The notes: generated by a model not told the origin, from the sequence alone. DNA of 64,000 bases from Pectobacterium peruviense (GCF_002847345.1 NZ_LXFV01000059.1:43473-107472), one strand, 5' to 3'. Counted from the first letter of the stretch, positions 51,209-61,699 are shown. Numbers and translations are program-made.

Positions 51209-51237
51209 CGAACGTCTACTATAACGGACTGGAAACA

Positions 51238-53070
51238 TCAGAACGGATATAGCCACGGCACCATCACCACGCTGACAAGCATCACCAGCACGGTAAAGGG
51301 GACGCCCATGCGCACAAAGTCCCCGAATTTATAACCGCCCGGCCCCAGCACCAGTGTATTCACCGGTGACGACACCGGCGTCATAAACGCGGCTGATGCT
51401 GCAACGGCAATAATCATCGCAAAAGGATACGGTGACACGCCCATCTGCTTCGCCGCAGCAATCGCAATAGGTGCCATCAACACTGCTGTCGCCGTGTTGG
51501 AAATAAACAGGCCAATCACGGCACACAGCGCGAATAAGCACACCAGCATCACATGTGGCCCTGCATTCCCGGCAACATCCATCAGCCCCTTAACAATCAG
51601 CGCAACACCGCCAGTTTGCTGTAGCGCCAGCGCAAACGGCATCATCCCGACAATAAGAATAATGCTCGGCCAGTGAATTGCTCGATAGGCACCTTCCATG
51701 TCGATACAGCGGAATTTGCCCATCAGCAAACATGCGATCAGCGCGGCAACCGCATTCGGTATTTCATCCGTCAGCATCATCGCGACCATCAATGCCAGAC
51801 AAAACAGCGCATGTGGTGCCTGACTCACCGCAGGGGCAACATCATCAACTTCGGCAGGAAGATTAAGCAAAAGAAAGTCGTTCTTCTGCGTATGCAATTG
51901 CCGAATCATACGCCAGTCGCCCATAACCAGCAGAATATCACCGAGTTGGAGCGGTTCATCGGCGAGAATACCGTCCATCGCTTCACCTGCCCGGCGAATC
52001 CCCACGACGCTCAGGCCGTAGCGACTACGAAACCCGACATCGTAAAGCGTTTTCCCTAGTAGTTCAGAGTCGGGGATCAAAGAGACTTCCGCCATTCCCA
52101 CATCACGCGCCTGCTCAGAGAAATACTCACCGCGCAGCACCATCGGTTCAAGCCGCTGCGAGGTGCAAAATTCGCGTAAATCCATCTCAGATGCCGACAT
52201 GTCGATCAGCAGCACATCGTTCAGGCGAAGTTCGGTATTGCCAGCCACGCTGATCATCACACGGCGAAATTTACGCCAGCGCTCAATGCCGACTACATTC
52301 GCCCCAAAACGCTGACGCAGGCGCAGGTCATCCAGACGGTGCCCGATAAAAGGCGATCCTGGCCGAATTGCCAGCCGGCGTGCCCTGCCCGTCAGGCGGT
52401 AATCACGAATCAAATCGCGAAACGTTCTTCTCTTCCACATTTCTTTTGCTGTTGCCGTCTCTGCATCGCCAAGCCAGTAACGCGCAACCATCATATACGC
52501 CACGCCTAACAACAACACGACCATCCCTATCGGCGTTACGCTGAAGAACCCGAAACCCGCAACGCCCTCGCGCATCAGTTCGCTGCTCACCACCATATTC
52601 GGTGGCGTCGCCACCAGCGTCATCATGCCGCTAATCAACCCAGCAAAGCTCAGCGGCATCATCAGCCTTCCGGGAGAAATTTTCATTCGTGCAGAAACAC
52701 TCAGTACCACAGGAATAAAAATTGCGACAACACCAGTGGAACTCATGAAGGCACCCAGCAGCGCAACGGTGACCATCAGCAAGATCAGCATCTTTATTTC
52801 ACTGCTGCCCGCAACGCGAACCAGCCAATCACCGACCTGATAAGCAACACCGGTACGAACCAACCCTTCACCTATCACAAACAGGGCAGCAATCAATATC
52901 ACATTGGGATCGCTGAAACCTACCAGCGCTTCAGATAGCGGCAGTGTACCGCTCAATACAAATGCGATAATGACCAATAGCGCGACGACGTCCATGCGTA
53001 ATTTATTAGTGGTAAACAACACAATGGCGATCAGCAACAGGGATAAAACCCAGAGAAGTTCGCTATTCAA
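51238..53070 (-). CDS. yfbS: SLC13-type transporter YfbS with paired TrkA-C domains
   Basis: YfbS is a predicted anion or dicarboxylate transporter of unknown substrate. The 610-residue protein has membrane blocks at both ends and two TrkA-C (RCK C-terminal) domains between, about residues 205-375 ([36 protein letters not shown]). SLC13-type hairpins appear as [13 protein letters not shown] and [17 protein letters not shown] start at 53070 with AGGGGA seven bases upstream gives exactly the E. coli length and N-terminus. The frame is open to 53148, but that part contains no conserved sequence. Confidence 0.9.
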   Translation of the reverse strand: MNSELLWVLSLLLIAIVLFTTNKLRMDVVALLVIIAFVLSGTLPLSEALVGFSDPNVILIAALFVIGEGLVRTGVAYQVGDWLVRVAGSSEIKMLILLMVTVALLGAFMSSTGVVAIFIPVVLSVSARMKISPGRLMMPLSFAGLISGMMTLVATPPNMVVSSELMREGVAGFGFFSVTPIGMVVLLLGVAYMMVARYWLGDAETATAKEMWKRRTFRDLIRDYRLTGRARRLAIRPGSPFIGHRLDDLRLRQRFGANVVGIERWRKFRRVMISVAGNTELRLNDVLLIDMSASEMDLREFCTSQRLEPMVLRGEYFSEQARDVGMAEVSLIPDSELLGKTLYDVGFRSRYGLSVVGIRRAGEAMDGILADEPLQLGDILLVMGDWRMIRQLHTQKNDFLLLNLPAEVDDVAPAVSQAPHALFCLALMVAMMLTDEIPNAVAALIACLLMGKFRCIDMEGAYRAIHWPSIILIVGMMPFALALQQTGGVALIVKGLMDVAGNAGPHVMLVCLFALCAVIGLFISNTATAVLMAPIAIAAAKQMGVSPYPFAMIIAVAASAAFMTPVSSPVNTLVLGPGGYKFGDFVRMGVPFTVLVMLVSVVMVPWLYPF

Positions 53071-53136
53071 AACGGTTCCCCTGACGGAAAAATACATGTT
53101 GAGAGGTGTGGGTTTCAGCATGCCATGAAAAAGAAA

Positions 53137-53172
53137 GCTAACGCCCATTCAGCTTGAAGTATGACGAATATA
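53137..53172 (+). repeat. ERIC end fragment
   Basis: About 36 bp (GCTAACGCCC followed by AGCTTGAAGTATGACGAATA) match the right end of the complete ERIC at 58896-59022. The rest of the element is absent. It lies upstream of yfbS. Confidence 0.7.
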
Positions 53173-53181
53173 GTCTGCCAT

Positions 53182-53208
53182 AAAAAAACCTCGCAGATGC
53201 GAGGTTTG
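53182..53208 (-). terminator. Rho-independent terminator after hxpA
   Basis: On the minus strand AAACCTCGCA, a short TC loop and TGCGAGGTTT are followed by a T run (TTTTTTT), 42 bp after the hxpA stop. Confidence 0.9.
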
Positions 53209-53249
53209 ATCATATTTAGTCACAGTTTTGTCATTATGTTACAGACAGC

Positions 53250-53906
53250 CTACTGGCGCAGAAGCACCTTAGCGCCGTTCGGTAATTGTTCTATTTCTAT
53301 CTGCTCCAGCGAATCAAGAATCAGATCGACCTCATCTAACCCCGGCGTATCCGCTGGCGCTTTCACCGCGATGACTTTGCAGCCAGCCGCCAGACCCGAT
53401 AGCACGCCTGCTGGCGCATCCTCAACGACCACACACTCTTCCGGCTTCAGCCCTAGCTGCTGTGCGCCAAGTAAATAAGCATCAGGATTCGGCTTACCTT
53501 TAGCAACCTGCTCCGCCGTGATAAAAGCACGAGGGGCAGGTAGTTCTCCGCGTTGATGGCGTGCGCTGGCAATCGGCACCGTACCAGATGTCACAATCGC
53601 CCAGGGAATATTCAGCGCATCTAAACGTTCCAACAGCGCCTTCGCTCCAGGCATGGCAACAATACCTTGCGTATCAGAAGCCTCTGTTTTCTCCAGCGCA
53701 TCGAACTCCTGTTGAATCGTTTCTTCGCTCTGCCCCTGAAGAAAGTGACGCAAGGACGTGATTGCCTGCTTGCCGTGAATAAAATCCAGCACTTCCTGTG
53801 GTTCAATATCGTGATCTTTTGCCCAGTTAATCCACGCACGTTCTACAGCAGGCAGTGAATCAACTAGCGTCCCATCGAGGTCGAACAGAAAACCTTTACA
53901 CTCCAC
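53250..53906 (-). CDS. hxpA: HAD-family sugar phosphatase HxpA (YfbT)
   Basis: This 218-residue cytoplasmic HAD hydrolase removes phosphate from sugar phosphates, including hexitol phosphates in E. coli. Motif I is FDLDGTLVDS, motif II VTSG, motif III includes GKPNPDAY and motif IV VVVEDAPAGV. The GTG at 53906 is chosen: AAGGGG lies five bases upstream and the protein then starts VECKGFLFDLDG, like E. coli MRCKGFLFDLDG. An ATG six codons upstream (53924) overlaps the ribosome site. It lies just after yfbU and is probably cotranscribed with it. Confidence 0.92.
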   Translation of the reverse strand: MECKGFLFDLDGTLVDSLPAVERAWINWAKDHDIEPQEVLDFIHGKQAITSLRHFLQGQSEETIQQEFDALEKTEASDTQGIVAMPGAKALLERLDALNIPWAIVTSGTVPIASARHQRGELPAPRAFITAEQVAKGKPNPDAYLLGAQQLGLKPEECVVVEDAPAGVLSGLAAGCKVIAVKAPADTPGLDEVDLILDSLEQIEIEQLPNGAKVLLRQ

Positions 53907-53927
53907 AGAAAGCCCCTTTTTCATTAA

Positions 53928-54422
53928 TCAGGCGTTGATGATCTGTGCGATCTCAACCGCACTCAAGTGATACTGGCGCGGGCAGGACTGCCAGACAGCC
54001 AGCATTCTGTTGTATTTTTCCCACATTTTCGTCTGAGCATTAAAACCATGCGTGCCCGCATCAAAGTGAGGATAGCGACCTTCTACATGCACCATAAAGC
54101 GTACAAAGCCGAGGTAACGCGCTTCCGTTGCCGCGTCAAAGCCCAGGAAAGTGAGACGTCGTTCATCCAGATCCTGCTTATCTTTTAGATTGGTCCACGA
54201 CACCTGCAAAGCATGATGCATTTCCATGACGTTAATAATGGTGCGGCAAACCTCTTCGGTCAGCTCACCAAACTCGCGGTCCAGTTCACGCATCTGCAAA
54301 CCGTAACCACGCTCAATGATCGTTTGTAGCCGACGATAGCGCTCAGCATTATCTGGATCGAGCATCGTCATCATTTTGTATTGGTTTGAAAGGATCAATC
54401 TCTGGGCATTCGTCATTTCCAT
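53928..54422 (-). CDS. yfbU: YfbU family protein
   Basis: This 164-residue cytoplasmic protein of unknown function is strongly conserved with E. coli YfbU ([46 protein letters not shown]) and the same length. It is rich in charged helices with no known catalytic motif. It sits immediately upstream of hxpA on the same strand. A 165-bp spacer to yfbV shows nothing notable. Confidence 0.94.
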   Translation of the reverse strand: MEMTNAQRLILSNQYKMMTMLDPDNAERYRRLQTIIERGYGLQMRELDREFGELTEEVCRTIINVMEMHHALQVSWTNLKDKQDLDERRLTFLGFDAATEARYLGFVRFMVHVEGRYPHFDAGTHGFNAQTKMWEKYNRMLAVWQSCPRQYHLSAVEIAQIINA

Positions 54423-54587
54423 GTTGCTCTCCTGAACCCTCTTTGGTGTAAGCCAATGTCGCTAAATAGGTATTAACCGCAGAATCGCATACTGAATCGT
54501 GTCACGATAGCGGTAGCCACCGCTTCTTTGATTTGAAACAGGGGAAAGAACAAAATAGCCATCAACCCGCACACAGCCTGACGCCGA

Positions 54588-55043
54588 TCACAAATCATCA
54601 AGGAAGGTTTTATCAAGCTGGTTAAATGCACGTTTCAGCACATCCGCCAATGTTTGGTAAGTGGGTGCTTCTTCCAGAGGCGCTAATGCCTGACCTGACT
54701 CCAATAGCTTATGGCGAATCTCATGGAACCACTGTGCCAGCGTCGGAGGTAAGGGCGTAACAGAGCGGCGACCAAGCCACCAGAGACCTTGCAGCGGTAG
54801 GCTACAGGCAAAAAGCGCGGTGGCGATAGCTGGACCGAGCTGGCCACCAAGCGCAATCTGCCACGTTAAGGTAAACACCGCCAGTGGCGGCATAATGCGA
54901 ATACCAAACCGCGTCGCTCGCGCCACACGGTTTTCAGGAAATATAGGTGCCAACTGCTTTTCTGCTGGCCACGTCTTCATGTAATGCTGCCCACGTTGGA
55001 GTAACTTTAGCCAACTGATTCTACTGTCTGGTTTCGTCGCCAT
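54588..55043 (-). CDS. yfbV: YfbV (UPF0208) membrane protein
   Basis: This 151-residue inner-membrane protein has two spans ([37 protein letters not shown]) and a polar C-terminus ([12 protein letters not shown]). E. coli YfbV limits the effect of MatP to the Ter macrodomain, so it has a role in chromosome layout. The ATG at 55043 has GAGG seven bases upstream and gives the E. coli length; a GTG at 55049 is possible. It is divergent from ackA, as in E. coli. Confidence 0.94.
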   Translation of the reverse strand: MATKPDSRISWLKLLQRGQHYMKTWPAEKQLAPIFPENRVARATRFGIRIMPPLAVFTLTWQIALGGQLGPAIATALFACSLPLQGLWWLGRRSVTPLPPTLAQWFHEIRHKLLESGQALAPLEEAPTYQTLADVLKRAFNQLDKTFLDDL

Positions 55044-55472
55044 AGCCACACCTCAACTTTACAGATAAAAAATAAAACTTTTGCACAAATCAACAACTCA
55101 AGTTGATAAGGTTAAAATATATTTTGTGTTTAGCCTACGCTATCGGTATCCTAAACCGGCCTTTTGGCCGCTGTATACCTAAAGTAGTATGACTACACGC
55201 AAGGAGTATAATTCCCTTCGCGATATAAGCGCAGCCAACGGCCATAACGCGGTTATCCATCGCTTTAAAAGCTGCGGTTTATATTAGGTCGCTGTCGCAT
55301 TGTTGTAGCGATTATTCGATATAACATACGTCATAGTATCGACCCTATTTCACCATTGTGTCTGGTGTATCACACCAAGGTATGATGTTAATCATAAATG
55401 CCAGTGGCGGCATGCGATACGCTATGCCCTGTATGACATTTTTTTAACCATGTATAACAAGTAGGTACTTCC
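55044..55472. other. yfbV-ackA divergent promoter region
   Basis: This 429-bp region has no gene. ATGATGTTAATCAT (55382-55395) is a perfect palindrome matching the FNR core (TTGAT-N4-ATCAA) at eight of ten positions, and lies 77 bp before ackA. TGGTGT-ATC-ACACCA (55363-55377) is a second palindrome next to it. CGGCCTTTTGGCCG forms a small hairpin near 55157. Oxygen-dependent control of ackA-pta is known in E. coli. Confidence 0.5.
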
Positions 55473-56675
55473 ATGTCGAGTAAGTTAGTACTGGTTCTTA
55501 ACTGCGGTAGTTCATCCCTGAAATTCGCGATCATCGATGCGATTAACGGAGAAGAGTACCTGTCTGGTTTAGCCGAATGTTTCAACCTGCCTGAAGCCCG
55601 CATCAAATGGAAAATGGACGGCGGTAAACACGACGCCGAACTGGGTGCCGGTGCAGCTCACAGCGAAGCGCTGAACTTCATCGTCAATACCATTCTGTCT
55701 CAGAAGCCAGATCTGTCTGCTCAGTTGGTTGCTATTGGCCACCGTATCGTTCACGGCGGTGAGAAGTTCACCCAATCCGCGATCATCACTGATGATGTTC
55801 TTCAGGGTATCAAAGATTCCGTACCTTTTGCACCTTTGCACAACCCGGCGCACCTGATCGGTATCGACGAAGCACTGAAATCTTTCCCGAACCTGGCTGA
55901 TAAAAACGTCGCTGTTTTCGACACCGCGTTTCATCAGACCATGCCGGAAGAATCCTACCTTTATGCACTGCCGTACAAACTGTATAAAGAAAACCACATC
56001 CGTCGTTATGGCGCACACGGCACCAGTCACTACTTCGTTTCTCGCGAAGCCGCAAAAGTGCTGAACAAGCCAGTAGAAGAGCTGAACGTCATCACTTGCC
56101 ATCTGGGCAATGGTGGTTCCGTTACTGCAATCCGTAACGGCGAATGCGTTGACACCTCTATGGGTCTGACCCCGTTGGAAGGCCTGGTGATGGGAACGCG
56201 TTCCGGCGATATCGATCCCGCCATCATTTTCCATCTGCACGACGCACTGGGTATGGATGTTGCTAGCATCAACACTCTGCTGACCAAAGAATCTGGTCTG
56301 CTGGGTCTGACTGAAGTAACCAGCGACTGCCGCTACGTTGAAGATAACTACGAGACGAAAGCAGATGCTAAACGTGCAATGGACGTTTACTGCCACCGTC
56401 TGGCTAAATACATCGGTTCTTACGCTGCACTGATGGAAGGCCGTCTGGATGCCGTCATCTTCACCGGTGGTATCGGTGAAAACGCAGCAATGGTTCGCGA
56501 ACTGTCGCTGAAAAAACTGGGTCTTCTGGGCTTTGACGTCGACCACGAACGTAACCTGGCTGCACGCTTCGGTAAAGGTGGCAACATCGCTAAAGATGGA
56601 ACCCGTCCGGCGCTGGTTATCCCGACCAATGAAGAATTGGTCATCGCCGAAGACGCTTACCGTCTGACCGCGTAA
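55473..56675 (+). CDS. ackA: Acetate kinase
   Basis: AckA converts acetyl phosphate and ADP to acetate and ATP in the cytoplasm, and the reverse. The 400-residue protein has the first signature [15 protein letters not shown], the [11 protein letters not shown] phosphate loop, [10 protein letters not shown] and FTGGIGENA near the C-terminus. It is followed after 79 bp by pta, with a terminator-like hairpin in between. Codon use looks optimised, as expected for a highly expressed gene. Confidence 0.98.
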   Translation: MSSKLVLVLNCGSSSLKFAIIDAINGEEYLSGLAECFNLPEARIKWKMDGGKHDAELGAGAAHSEALNFIVNTILSQKPDLSAQLVAIGHRIVHGGEKFTQSAIITDDVLQGIKDSVPFAPLHNPAHLIGIDEALKSFPNLADKNVAVFDTAFHQTMPEESYLYALPYKLYKENHIRRYGAHGTSHYFVSREAAKVLNKPVEELNVITCHLGNGGSVTAIRNGECVDTSMGLTPLEGLVMGTRSGDIDPAIIFHLHDALGMDVASINTLLTKESGLLGLTEVTSDCRYVEDNYETKADAKRAMDVYCHRLAKYIGSYAALMEGRLDAVIFTGGIGENAAMVRELSLKKLGLLGFDVDHERNLAARFGKGGNIAKDGTRPALVIPTNEELVIAEDAYRLTA

Positions 56676-56690
56676 AACACGTAACTCCCA

Positions 56691-56724
56691 ACACCGTCAG
56701 CCAAGGCTGACGGTGTTGTTTTTG
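56691..56724 (+). terminator. Terminator or attenuator between ackA and pta
   Basis: ACACCGTCAGCC, loop AA, GGCTGACGGTGT is a perfect 12-bp stem followed by TGTTTTTG. It looks like a complete intrinsic terminator inside the ackA-pta operon, so pta may be transcribed at a lower level or from its own promoter. Confidence 0.85.
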
Positions 56725-56754
56725 ACTAACGAGCAACCGTAAAGAGGTTCGGCC

Positions 56755-58893
56755 GTGTCCCGTATAATCATGTTGATCCCCACTGGCACCAGCGTTGGTC
56801 TGACAAGCGTCAGCCTGGGTGTCATCCGCTCCATGGAACAGAAAGGCGTTCGCCTGAGCGTGTTCAAACCTATCGCCCAGCCGCGCAGTGGCGACAATAC
56901 GCCAGATCAAACCACCACTATTATTCGTGCTAATTCCGCTATCAACGCCGCCGAGCCTCTGGCGATGAGCCGCGTTGAAGCCCTGCTGAGTTCCAATCAG
57001 CAAGACGTGCTGATGGAAGAAATCATCGCGCGCTACCACGAAAATACCAAAGATGCTGAAGTCGTTCTGGTTGAAGGTCTGGTTCCTACGCGTAAGCACC
57101 AATTTGCTAATGCACTGAACTATGAAATCGCCAAAACGCTGAACGCAGAAATCGTCTTCGTACTGGCGTTGGGTAATGATTCCCCGGCACAGCTGAAAGA
57201 CCGCATCGAACTGGCGCGTTCCAGCTTCGGCGGCAGCAAAAACAAAAACATCACTGGCGTGATCATCAACAAACTGAATGCGCCAGTAGACGATCAGGGC
57301 CGTACTCGCCCTGACCTGTCTGAAATCTTTGATGACTCCACGAAAGCCAGCGTTGCCAACATCGATCCTAAACAGCTGTTCGCTAACAGCCCGCTGCCGG
57401 TGCTGGGTTGCATTCCGTGGAGCTTCGACCTGATTGCTACGCGTGCCATCGATATGGCGAAGCACCTGAATGCCCGCATCGTCAATGAAGGTGATATCCA
57501 GACGCGTCGCGTTAAGTCTGTGACCTTCTGCGCACGCAGCATTCCTCATATGCTGGAGCATTTCCGTCCAGGCTCACTGCTGGTGACTTCCGCTGACCGC
57601 CCTGACGTTCTGGTTGCCGCCTGTCTGGCTGCGATGAACGGCGTGGAAATCGGTGCCTTGCTGCTGACTGGCGGCTACGAAATGGATCCGAGCATTGCCA
57701 AACTGTGTGAACGCGCCTTCCAAACTGGCCTGCCAGTATTTATGGTTGACACCAACACCTGGCAGACCTCACTCAGCCTACAAAGCTTCAACCTTGAAGT
57801 ACCGGCTGATGACCGTCAGCGCGTTGAGAAAGTGCAGGAATACGTCGCACGCCACATCGACGCCCAGTGGATCGATTCACTGAGCGCTGAGTCTGAGCGT
57901 TCACGTCGTCTGTCTCCACCAGCGTTCCGCTACCAGTTGACCGAACTGGCGCGCAAAGCAGGCAAACGTATCGTTCTGCCAGAAGGTGATGAACCACGTA
58001 CCGTTAAAGCCGCCTCTATCTGTGCTGAACGCGGTATTGCACAATGTGTGCTGATCGGTAACCCGGAAGAGATTCAACGTGTTGCCGCGGCTCAGGGCGT
58101 AGAACTGGGCAAAGGCATCGAAATCGTCGACCCGATTGTCGTACGTGAGCGCTACGTGGCACGTCTGGTTGAACTGCGTAAGAGCAAGGGCATGACCGAA
58201 GTGGTTGCGCGCGAACAGCTCGAAGACAACGTGGTTCTGGGTACGCTGATGTTGGAACAGGGTGAAGTTGACGGTCTGGTTTCTGGTGCCGTGCATACCA
58301 CCGCCAACACCATCCGTCCGCCGTTGCAGCTGATCAAAACTTCACCGGGCAGCTCGCTGGTGTCTTCCGTGTTCTTCATGCTGCTGCCTGAGCAGGTTCT
58401 GGTTTACGGCGACTGCGCCATCAACCCAGATCCGACCGCAGAGCAATTGGCTGAAATCGCAATCCAGTCTGCTGACTCCGCTACCGCATTCGGTATCGAC
58501 CCACGTGTTGCAATGATCTCCTACTCTACCGGTAACTCCGGCGCGGGTAGCGATGTTGAGAAAGTGCGTGAAGCGACCCGTCTGGCGCAGGAAAAACGTC
58601 CTGATCTGGTCATCGATGGTCCGCTGCAATACGACGCCGCTATCATGGCAGACGTTGCACAGTCCAAAGCACCGAACTCACCTGTTGCAGGTAAAGCTAC
58701 CGTGTTCATCTTCCCTGATCTGAACACTGGTAACACCACATACAAAGCGGTACAGCGTTCTGCCGACCTGATCTCCATCGGGCCGATGCTGCAAGGCATG
58801 CGCAAACCGGTTAACGACCTGTCTCGTGGCGCACTGGTAGACGATATCGTTTACACCGTCGCTCTGACCGCAATTCAGGCTACACAGCTCTAA
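56755..58893 (+). CDS. pta: Phosphate acetyltransferase
   Basis: Pta converts acetyl-CoA and phosphate to acetyl phosphate. The 712-residue protein is the long enterobacterial type: an N-terminal CobB/DRTGG regulatory part ([20 protein letters not shown]-type region about 220-340) and a C-terminal catalytic domain ([47 protein letters not shown]). The GTG start has AAAGAGG seven bases upstream and gives [11 protein letters not shown], as in E. coli. A complete ERIC follows the stop by two bases. Confidence 0.98.
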   Translation: MSRIIMLIPTGTSVGLTSVSLGVIRSMEQKGVRLSVFKPIAQPRSGDNTPDQTTTIIRANSAINAAEPLAMSRVEALLSSNQQDVLMEEIIARYHENTKDAEVVLVEGLVPTRKHQFANALNYEIAKTLNAEIVFVLALGNDSPAQLKDRIELARSSFGGSKNKNITGVIINKLNAPVDDQGRTRPDLSEIFDDSTKASVANIDPKQLFANSPLPVLGCIPWSFDLIATRAIDMAKHLNARIVNEGDIQTRRVKSVTFCARSIPHMLEHFRPGSLLVTSADRPDVLVAACLAAMNGVEIGALLLTGGYEMDPSIAKLCERAFQTGLPVFMVDTNTWQTSLSLQSFNLEVPADDRQRVEKVQEYVARHIDAQWIDSLSAESERSRRLSPPAFRYQLTELARKAGKRIVLPEGDEPRTVKAASICAERGIAQCVLIGNPEEIQRVAAAQGVELGKGIEIVDPIVVRERYVARLVELRKSKGMTEVVAREQLEDNVVLGTLMLEQGEVDGLVSGAVHTTANTIRPPLQLIKTSPGSSLVSSVFFMLLPEQVLVYGDCAINPDPTAEQLAEIAIQSADSATAFGIDPRVAMISYSTGNSGAGSDVEKVREATRLAQEKRPDLVIDGPLQYDAAIMADVAQSKAPNSPVAGKATVFIFPDLNTGNTTYKAVQRSADLISIGPMLQGMRKPVNDLSRGALVDDIVYTVALTAIQATQL

Positions 58894-58895
58894 TC

Positions 58896-59022
58896 TATAT
58901 CCTAAATAATTCGAGTTGCTTGAAGGCGGCAACTGCGCGAATCCCCAGGAGCTTACTCAAGTAAGTGACTGGGGTGAGTAAGGGAAGCCAACGCACAATC
59001 AGCTTGAAGTATGACGGATATA
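58896..59022 (+). repeat. Complete ERIC element (127 bp)
   Basis: The sequence contains the diagnostic ERIC core: GAATCCCCAGGAGCTTACT, then AAGTAAGTGACTGGGGTGAG, then GCCAACGCAC. It ends with CTTGAAGTATGACGGATAT. Its length equals the standard element. It lies between pta and the terminator at 59047, so it is transcribed in the pta mRNA. Confidence 0.93.
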
Positions 59023-59046
59023 TTCAGATTAATTCTGTTATCTTCT

Positions 59047-59073
59047 ATGCCAGCCTCAGGGCTGGCATTTTTA
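59047..59073 (+). terminator. Rho-independent terminator of pta
   Basis: ATGCCAGCC, loop TCAG, GGCTGGCAT followed by TTTTATT. It lies after the ERIC, so the ERIC is within the 3' end of the pta transcript. Confidence 0.92.
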
Positions 59074-59137
59074 TTGCCATTCGCACGAAAAATCACACCA
59101 CGCAGACACAAAAACAACCATAAAACAGGGTCGATGG

Positions 59138-59998
59138 ATGACTGTAATACAACGAGTAGATCAACACTTTCAGCAGCAATTGGAAAAAGGGATCACACCT
59201 TCATCGCCAAAAGGGTTAGCCCGTTTTTTTATTGAATTTCTCTATTTCGGCGTCAAAGAAGCCCGCGCCTGTCTCTTCGTTGGTCTGTTCTTTCTTGCAG
59301 TTTTCAGCGTGCCGAAAGCGGGCTGGTTTTCTATCCCGCGTTATGATTTGCTGCTGATATTCGCCATTCTGATTCAGGGATGGATGGTTGCCAGCAAATT
59401 GGAAACCTGGGACGAGTTAAAAGCCGTTACGTTGTTTCATCTCGTGGGTTTTGCGCTGGAGGTCTTTAAAACCTCATCGGGTATTCGTTCCTGGTCTTAT
59501 CCTGATTTCGCCTATACCAAGGTATTCGGTGTGCCACTGTTCGCCGGATTCATGTACGCCTCTGTAGGTAGCTACATCATTCAGTCATGGCGATTATTTG
59601 ATCTTAAAATTCGCCATCACCCACCCTACTGGCTGGCAACGCTGGTTGCGCTACTTATTTATGCTAATTTCTTCACTCACCACTACATCGGCGACTATCG
59701 CTGGTACATCGCCGCACTAGCCGTCGGGCTCTATGCGCGTACCACCGTCATTTTCACGCCTTACGATCGGGAACGGCGAATGCCGCTGTCATTGGCTTTT
59801 ATTCTGATCGGCTTTTTCATCTGGCTGGCTGAAAATATCAGTACGTTTTTCAGTATCTGGAGTTATCCAGAACAGCTCGGCGCCTGGTCGATGGTTCACG
59901 TAGGGAAATGGAGTTCGTGGGCTTTGCTGGTGATCATGACGTTCACCATCGTGATTTACCTGAAGGATATCAAAAAGAGTATTCATGTTCCTGAGTGA
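59138..59998 (+). CDS. DUF817 integral membrane protein
   Basis: This 286-residue protein has about eight hydrophobic spans after a polar N-terminus of 35 residues. The pattern HLVGFALEVFKTSSGIRSWSYPD and the later WLAENISTFFSIWSYPEQ identify DUF817, a family of unknown function. It begins after the pta terminator and forms a single-gene unit convergent with yfcD. It sits between pta and yfcD, where E. coli K-12 has yfcC. Confidence 0.85.
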   Translation: MTVIQRVDQHFQQQLEKGITPSSPKGLARFFIEFLYFGVKEARACLFVGLFFLAVFSVPKAGWFSIPRYDLLLIFAILIQGWMVASKLETWDELKAVTLFHLVGFALEVFKTSSGIRSWSYPDFAYTKVFGVPLFAGFMYASVGSYIIQSWRLFDLKIRHHPPYWLATLVALLIYANFFTHHYIGDYRWYIAALAVGLYARTTVIFTPYDRERRMPLSLAFILIGFFIWLAENISTFFSIWSYPEQLGAWSMVHVGKWSSWALLVIMTFTIVIYLKDIKKSIHVPE

Positions 59999-60027
59999 TG
60001 CACTGCGCGCCATCATCTGGAAATAGA

Positions 60028-60054
60028 CGCCGCTGCGGAGAAAAAGCAGCGGCG
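60028..60054. terminator. Hairpin between convergent DUF817 gene and yfcD
   Basis: CGCCGCTGC and GCAGCGGCG form a 9-bp stem with a purine-rich 9-base loop. No T run is evident in either direction. Confidence 0.5.
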
Positions 60055-60079
60055 AGGTAGGGATTTAGCTGATGTTAGA

Positions 60080-60760
60080 TTATTTCTGAGAATCGGCTTT
60101 CGATGACTCGACGCCGCTGTCGTTTTCATGATGAACACTGTCATCATGAATGCTTTCATCATGAGTACTTTCAGCATAAACAACAGATGCCGCAGAAGCT
60201 TCTACCGCCTCGTTCAACTTACGTGAAATCGGCTTGCCATAATCCTGATCGCTATAGCGCGTCAGCCACAGCGAGAGGGCTTTCAGGGAGTCCGGCGTAA
60301 ACTCATCGCAGCGTGCGGTGATTTCTTGCGGCGTCAGCCAGCTGACTTCATCAACTTCTTCTTCCTGTAGCGCAAACGGCCCGTGGGTGACGCAGCTAAA
60401 TAATCCGCCCCACACTCGGCAATTTTCGCCTTCGTAATAGAACAAACCGTGTTCCGCGAACGGCACGCCAGCAATCCCAAGCTCTTCTTCAGCTTCACGA
60501 CGCGCGGATTCCAACATCTGTTCGCCGCTTTGCACCACGCCGCCTGCGGTTGCATCCAGCCAACCGGGATAGAAGTCTTTGATTTTCGTCCGGCGCTGCA
60601 CCAGAATTTTACCCATGCCATCATGCACAACAATGTAAGTGGCGCGATGACGAAGACTCTGAGCACGCATCTGCTGACGACTTGACTGAGCAATTACCTC
60701 GTTGTTTTCATTGACGATATCAACCCACTCTGTGCCTGCTGCCTGACTTTGTTCCGCCAT
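60080..60760 (-). CDS. yfcD: Nudix hydrolase YfcD with extra acidic/His-rich tail
   Basis: This 226-residue Nudix hydrolase is related to isopentenyl-diphosphate isomerase-type proteins. Its substrate is unknown. The Nudix box is [24 protein letters not shown], complete with the REAEEE metal ligands. Compared with E. coli YfcD (about 180 residues) it has a 40-45-residue C-terminal extension with repeats such as [12 protein letters not shown]. The extension contains Ser, His, Asp and Glu and is probably disordered. Confidence 0.92.
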   Translation of the reverse strand: MAEQSQAAGTEWVDIVNENNEVIAQSSRQQMRAQSLRHRATYIVVHDGMGKILVQRRTKIKDFYPGWLDATAGGVVQSGEQMLESARREAEEELGIAGVPFAEHGLFYYEGENCRVWGGLFSCVTHGPFALQEEEVDEVSWLTPQEITARCDEFTPDSLKALSLWLTRYSDQDYGKPISRKLNEAVEASAASVVYAESTHDESIHDDSVHHENDSGVESSKADSQK

Positions 60761-60883
60761 CCTCTGAAACCCTTTAGTATTGGCACGTTGCTACGCGCGT
60801 CTGTTTTAAATGATCGATCTTTGCTGCGAATATTCTCTGCTACCTTGCCATTATTCAAGGTCAAAAACAGGATATACGCTAAA

Positions 60884-61435
60884 TTAGTGCCTAATCACGA
60901 CCTGTGCAATAGGCTCACCACCGTGTAGTGGCAGAACCCACAGTTCATCTTGTTCAAGCAAACCGTAGCTCGCGGGGTATCCCCCTTTTGGCAAGCTCAC
61001 TGAGCCGGGATTAAAAAAATAGTATTCACCGCGTTGCTCAGCAACCGGGATATGGGTGTGCCCGTATACCAGCACATCCCCCACGTGTAACGGCGGTAAA
61101 TTATCTGGATGATAAAGATGACCGTGCGTCAGGAAAAGGCGATTCTGCGGCAATAGCACATGTTGCCACGGTGCCGTTATCGGAAAGCTCAGGAGCATCT
61201 GATCAACCTCGCTGTCGCAGTTCCCTCGCACGGCAATGATGCGTGACGCATAATCGTTCAATCGAGCAGCCACTTCAGCAGGCTGATACTTTTCCGGCAG
61301 CGGGTTGCGCGGGCCATGATTGAGAAAATCGCCTAGTAAAATAAGCCAGTCAGCATGACTCTGCTCAAAGATTTCCAACACACGCTCCGTCGCACTAAGA
61401 GAACCGTGTATATCGGACGCAAACATCAATTTCAT
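60884..61435 (-). CDS. yfcE: Metallophosphodiesterase YfcE
   Basis: This 183-residue Mn-dependent phosphodiesterase hydrolyses model phosphodiesters; the physiological substrate is unknown. The five calcineurin-type motifs are clear: DIHGS (Asp8, His10), GDFLNHG, GNCDSE, LTHGHLY and YGHTHIP. Length equals that of E. coli YfcE. It lies 123 bp upstream of yfcD on the same strand. Confidence 0.96.
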   Translation of the reverse strand: MKLMFASDIHGSLSATERVLEIFEQSHADWLILLGDFLNHGPRNPLPEKYQPAEVAARLNDYASRIIAVRGNCDSEVDQMLLSFPITAPWQHVLLPQNRLFLTHGHLYHPDNLPPLHVGDVLVYGHTHIPVAEQRGEYYFFNPGSVSLPKGGYPASYGLLEQDELWVLPLHGGEPIAQVVIRH

Positions 61436-61699
61436 CGCTCATCCCCGCAACGTTTATATCAACCATGTTGTATCCACAACAGCGTCATCCTTCATTGGAC
61501 GTAGTCTATCAAAGTTGGCGGGGTGCTTCCGGTAAAGATCGTGCAACGACGTGCGCCATCGCTTATTTTTCACTCGCAGAAGTGGTAGGGTAAGAGCCCG
61601 TTCCTCAATACGCTATTCTGACAGCGCACCGCTCTCTGAAGCGGTCAACTGCCATACAGTTCCATGATGTTTTTCTGAATTAAAACGGAGACTTGATTC

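Noticed and set aside
55569..56546. Open frame of 325 codons on the minus strand
   Set aside because: It is antisense to ackA, a highly codon-biased gene; such genes often leave long open antisense frames. No ribosome site or family match seen.
56641..57561. Open frame of 306 codons on the minus strand
   Set aside because: It is antisense to the start of pta and crosses the ackA-pta hairpin; no recognisable domain.
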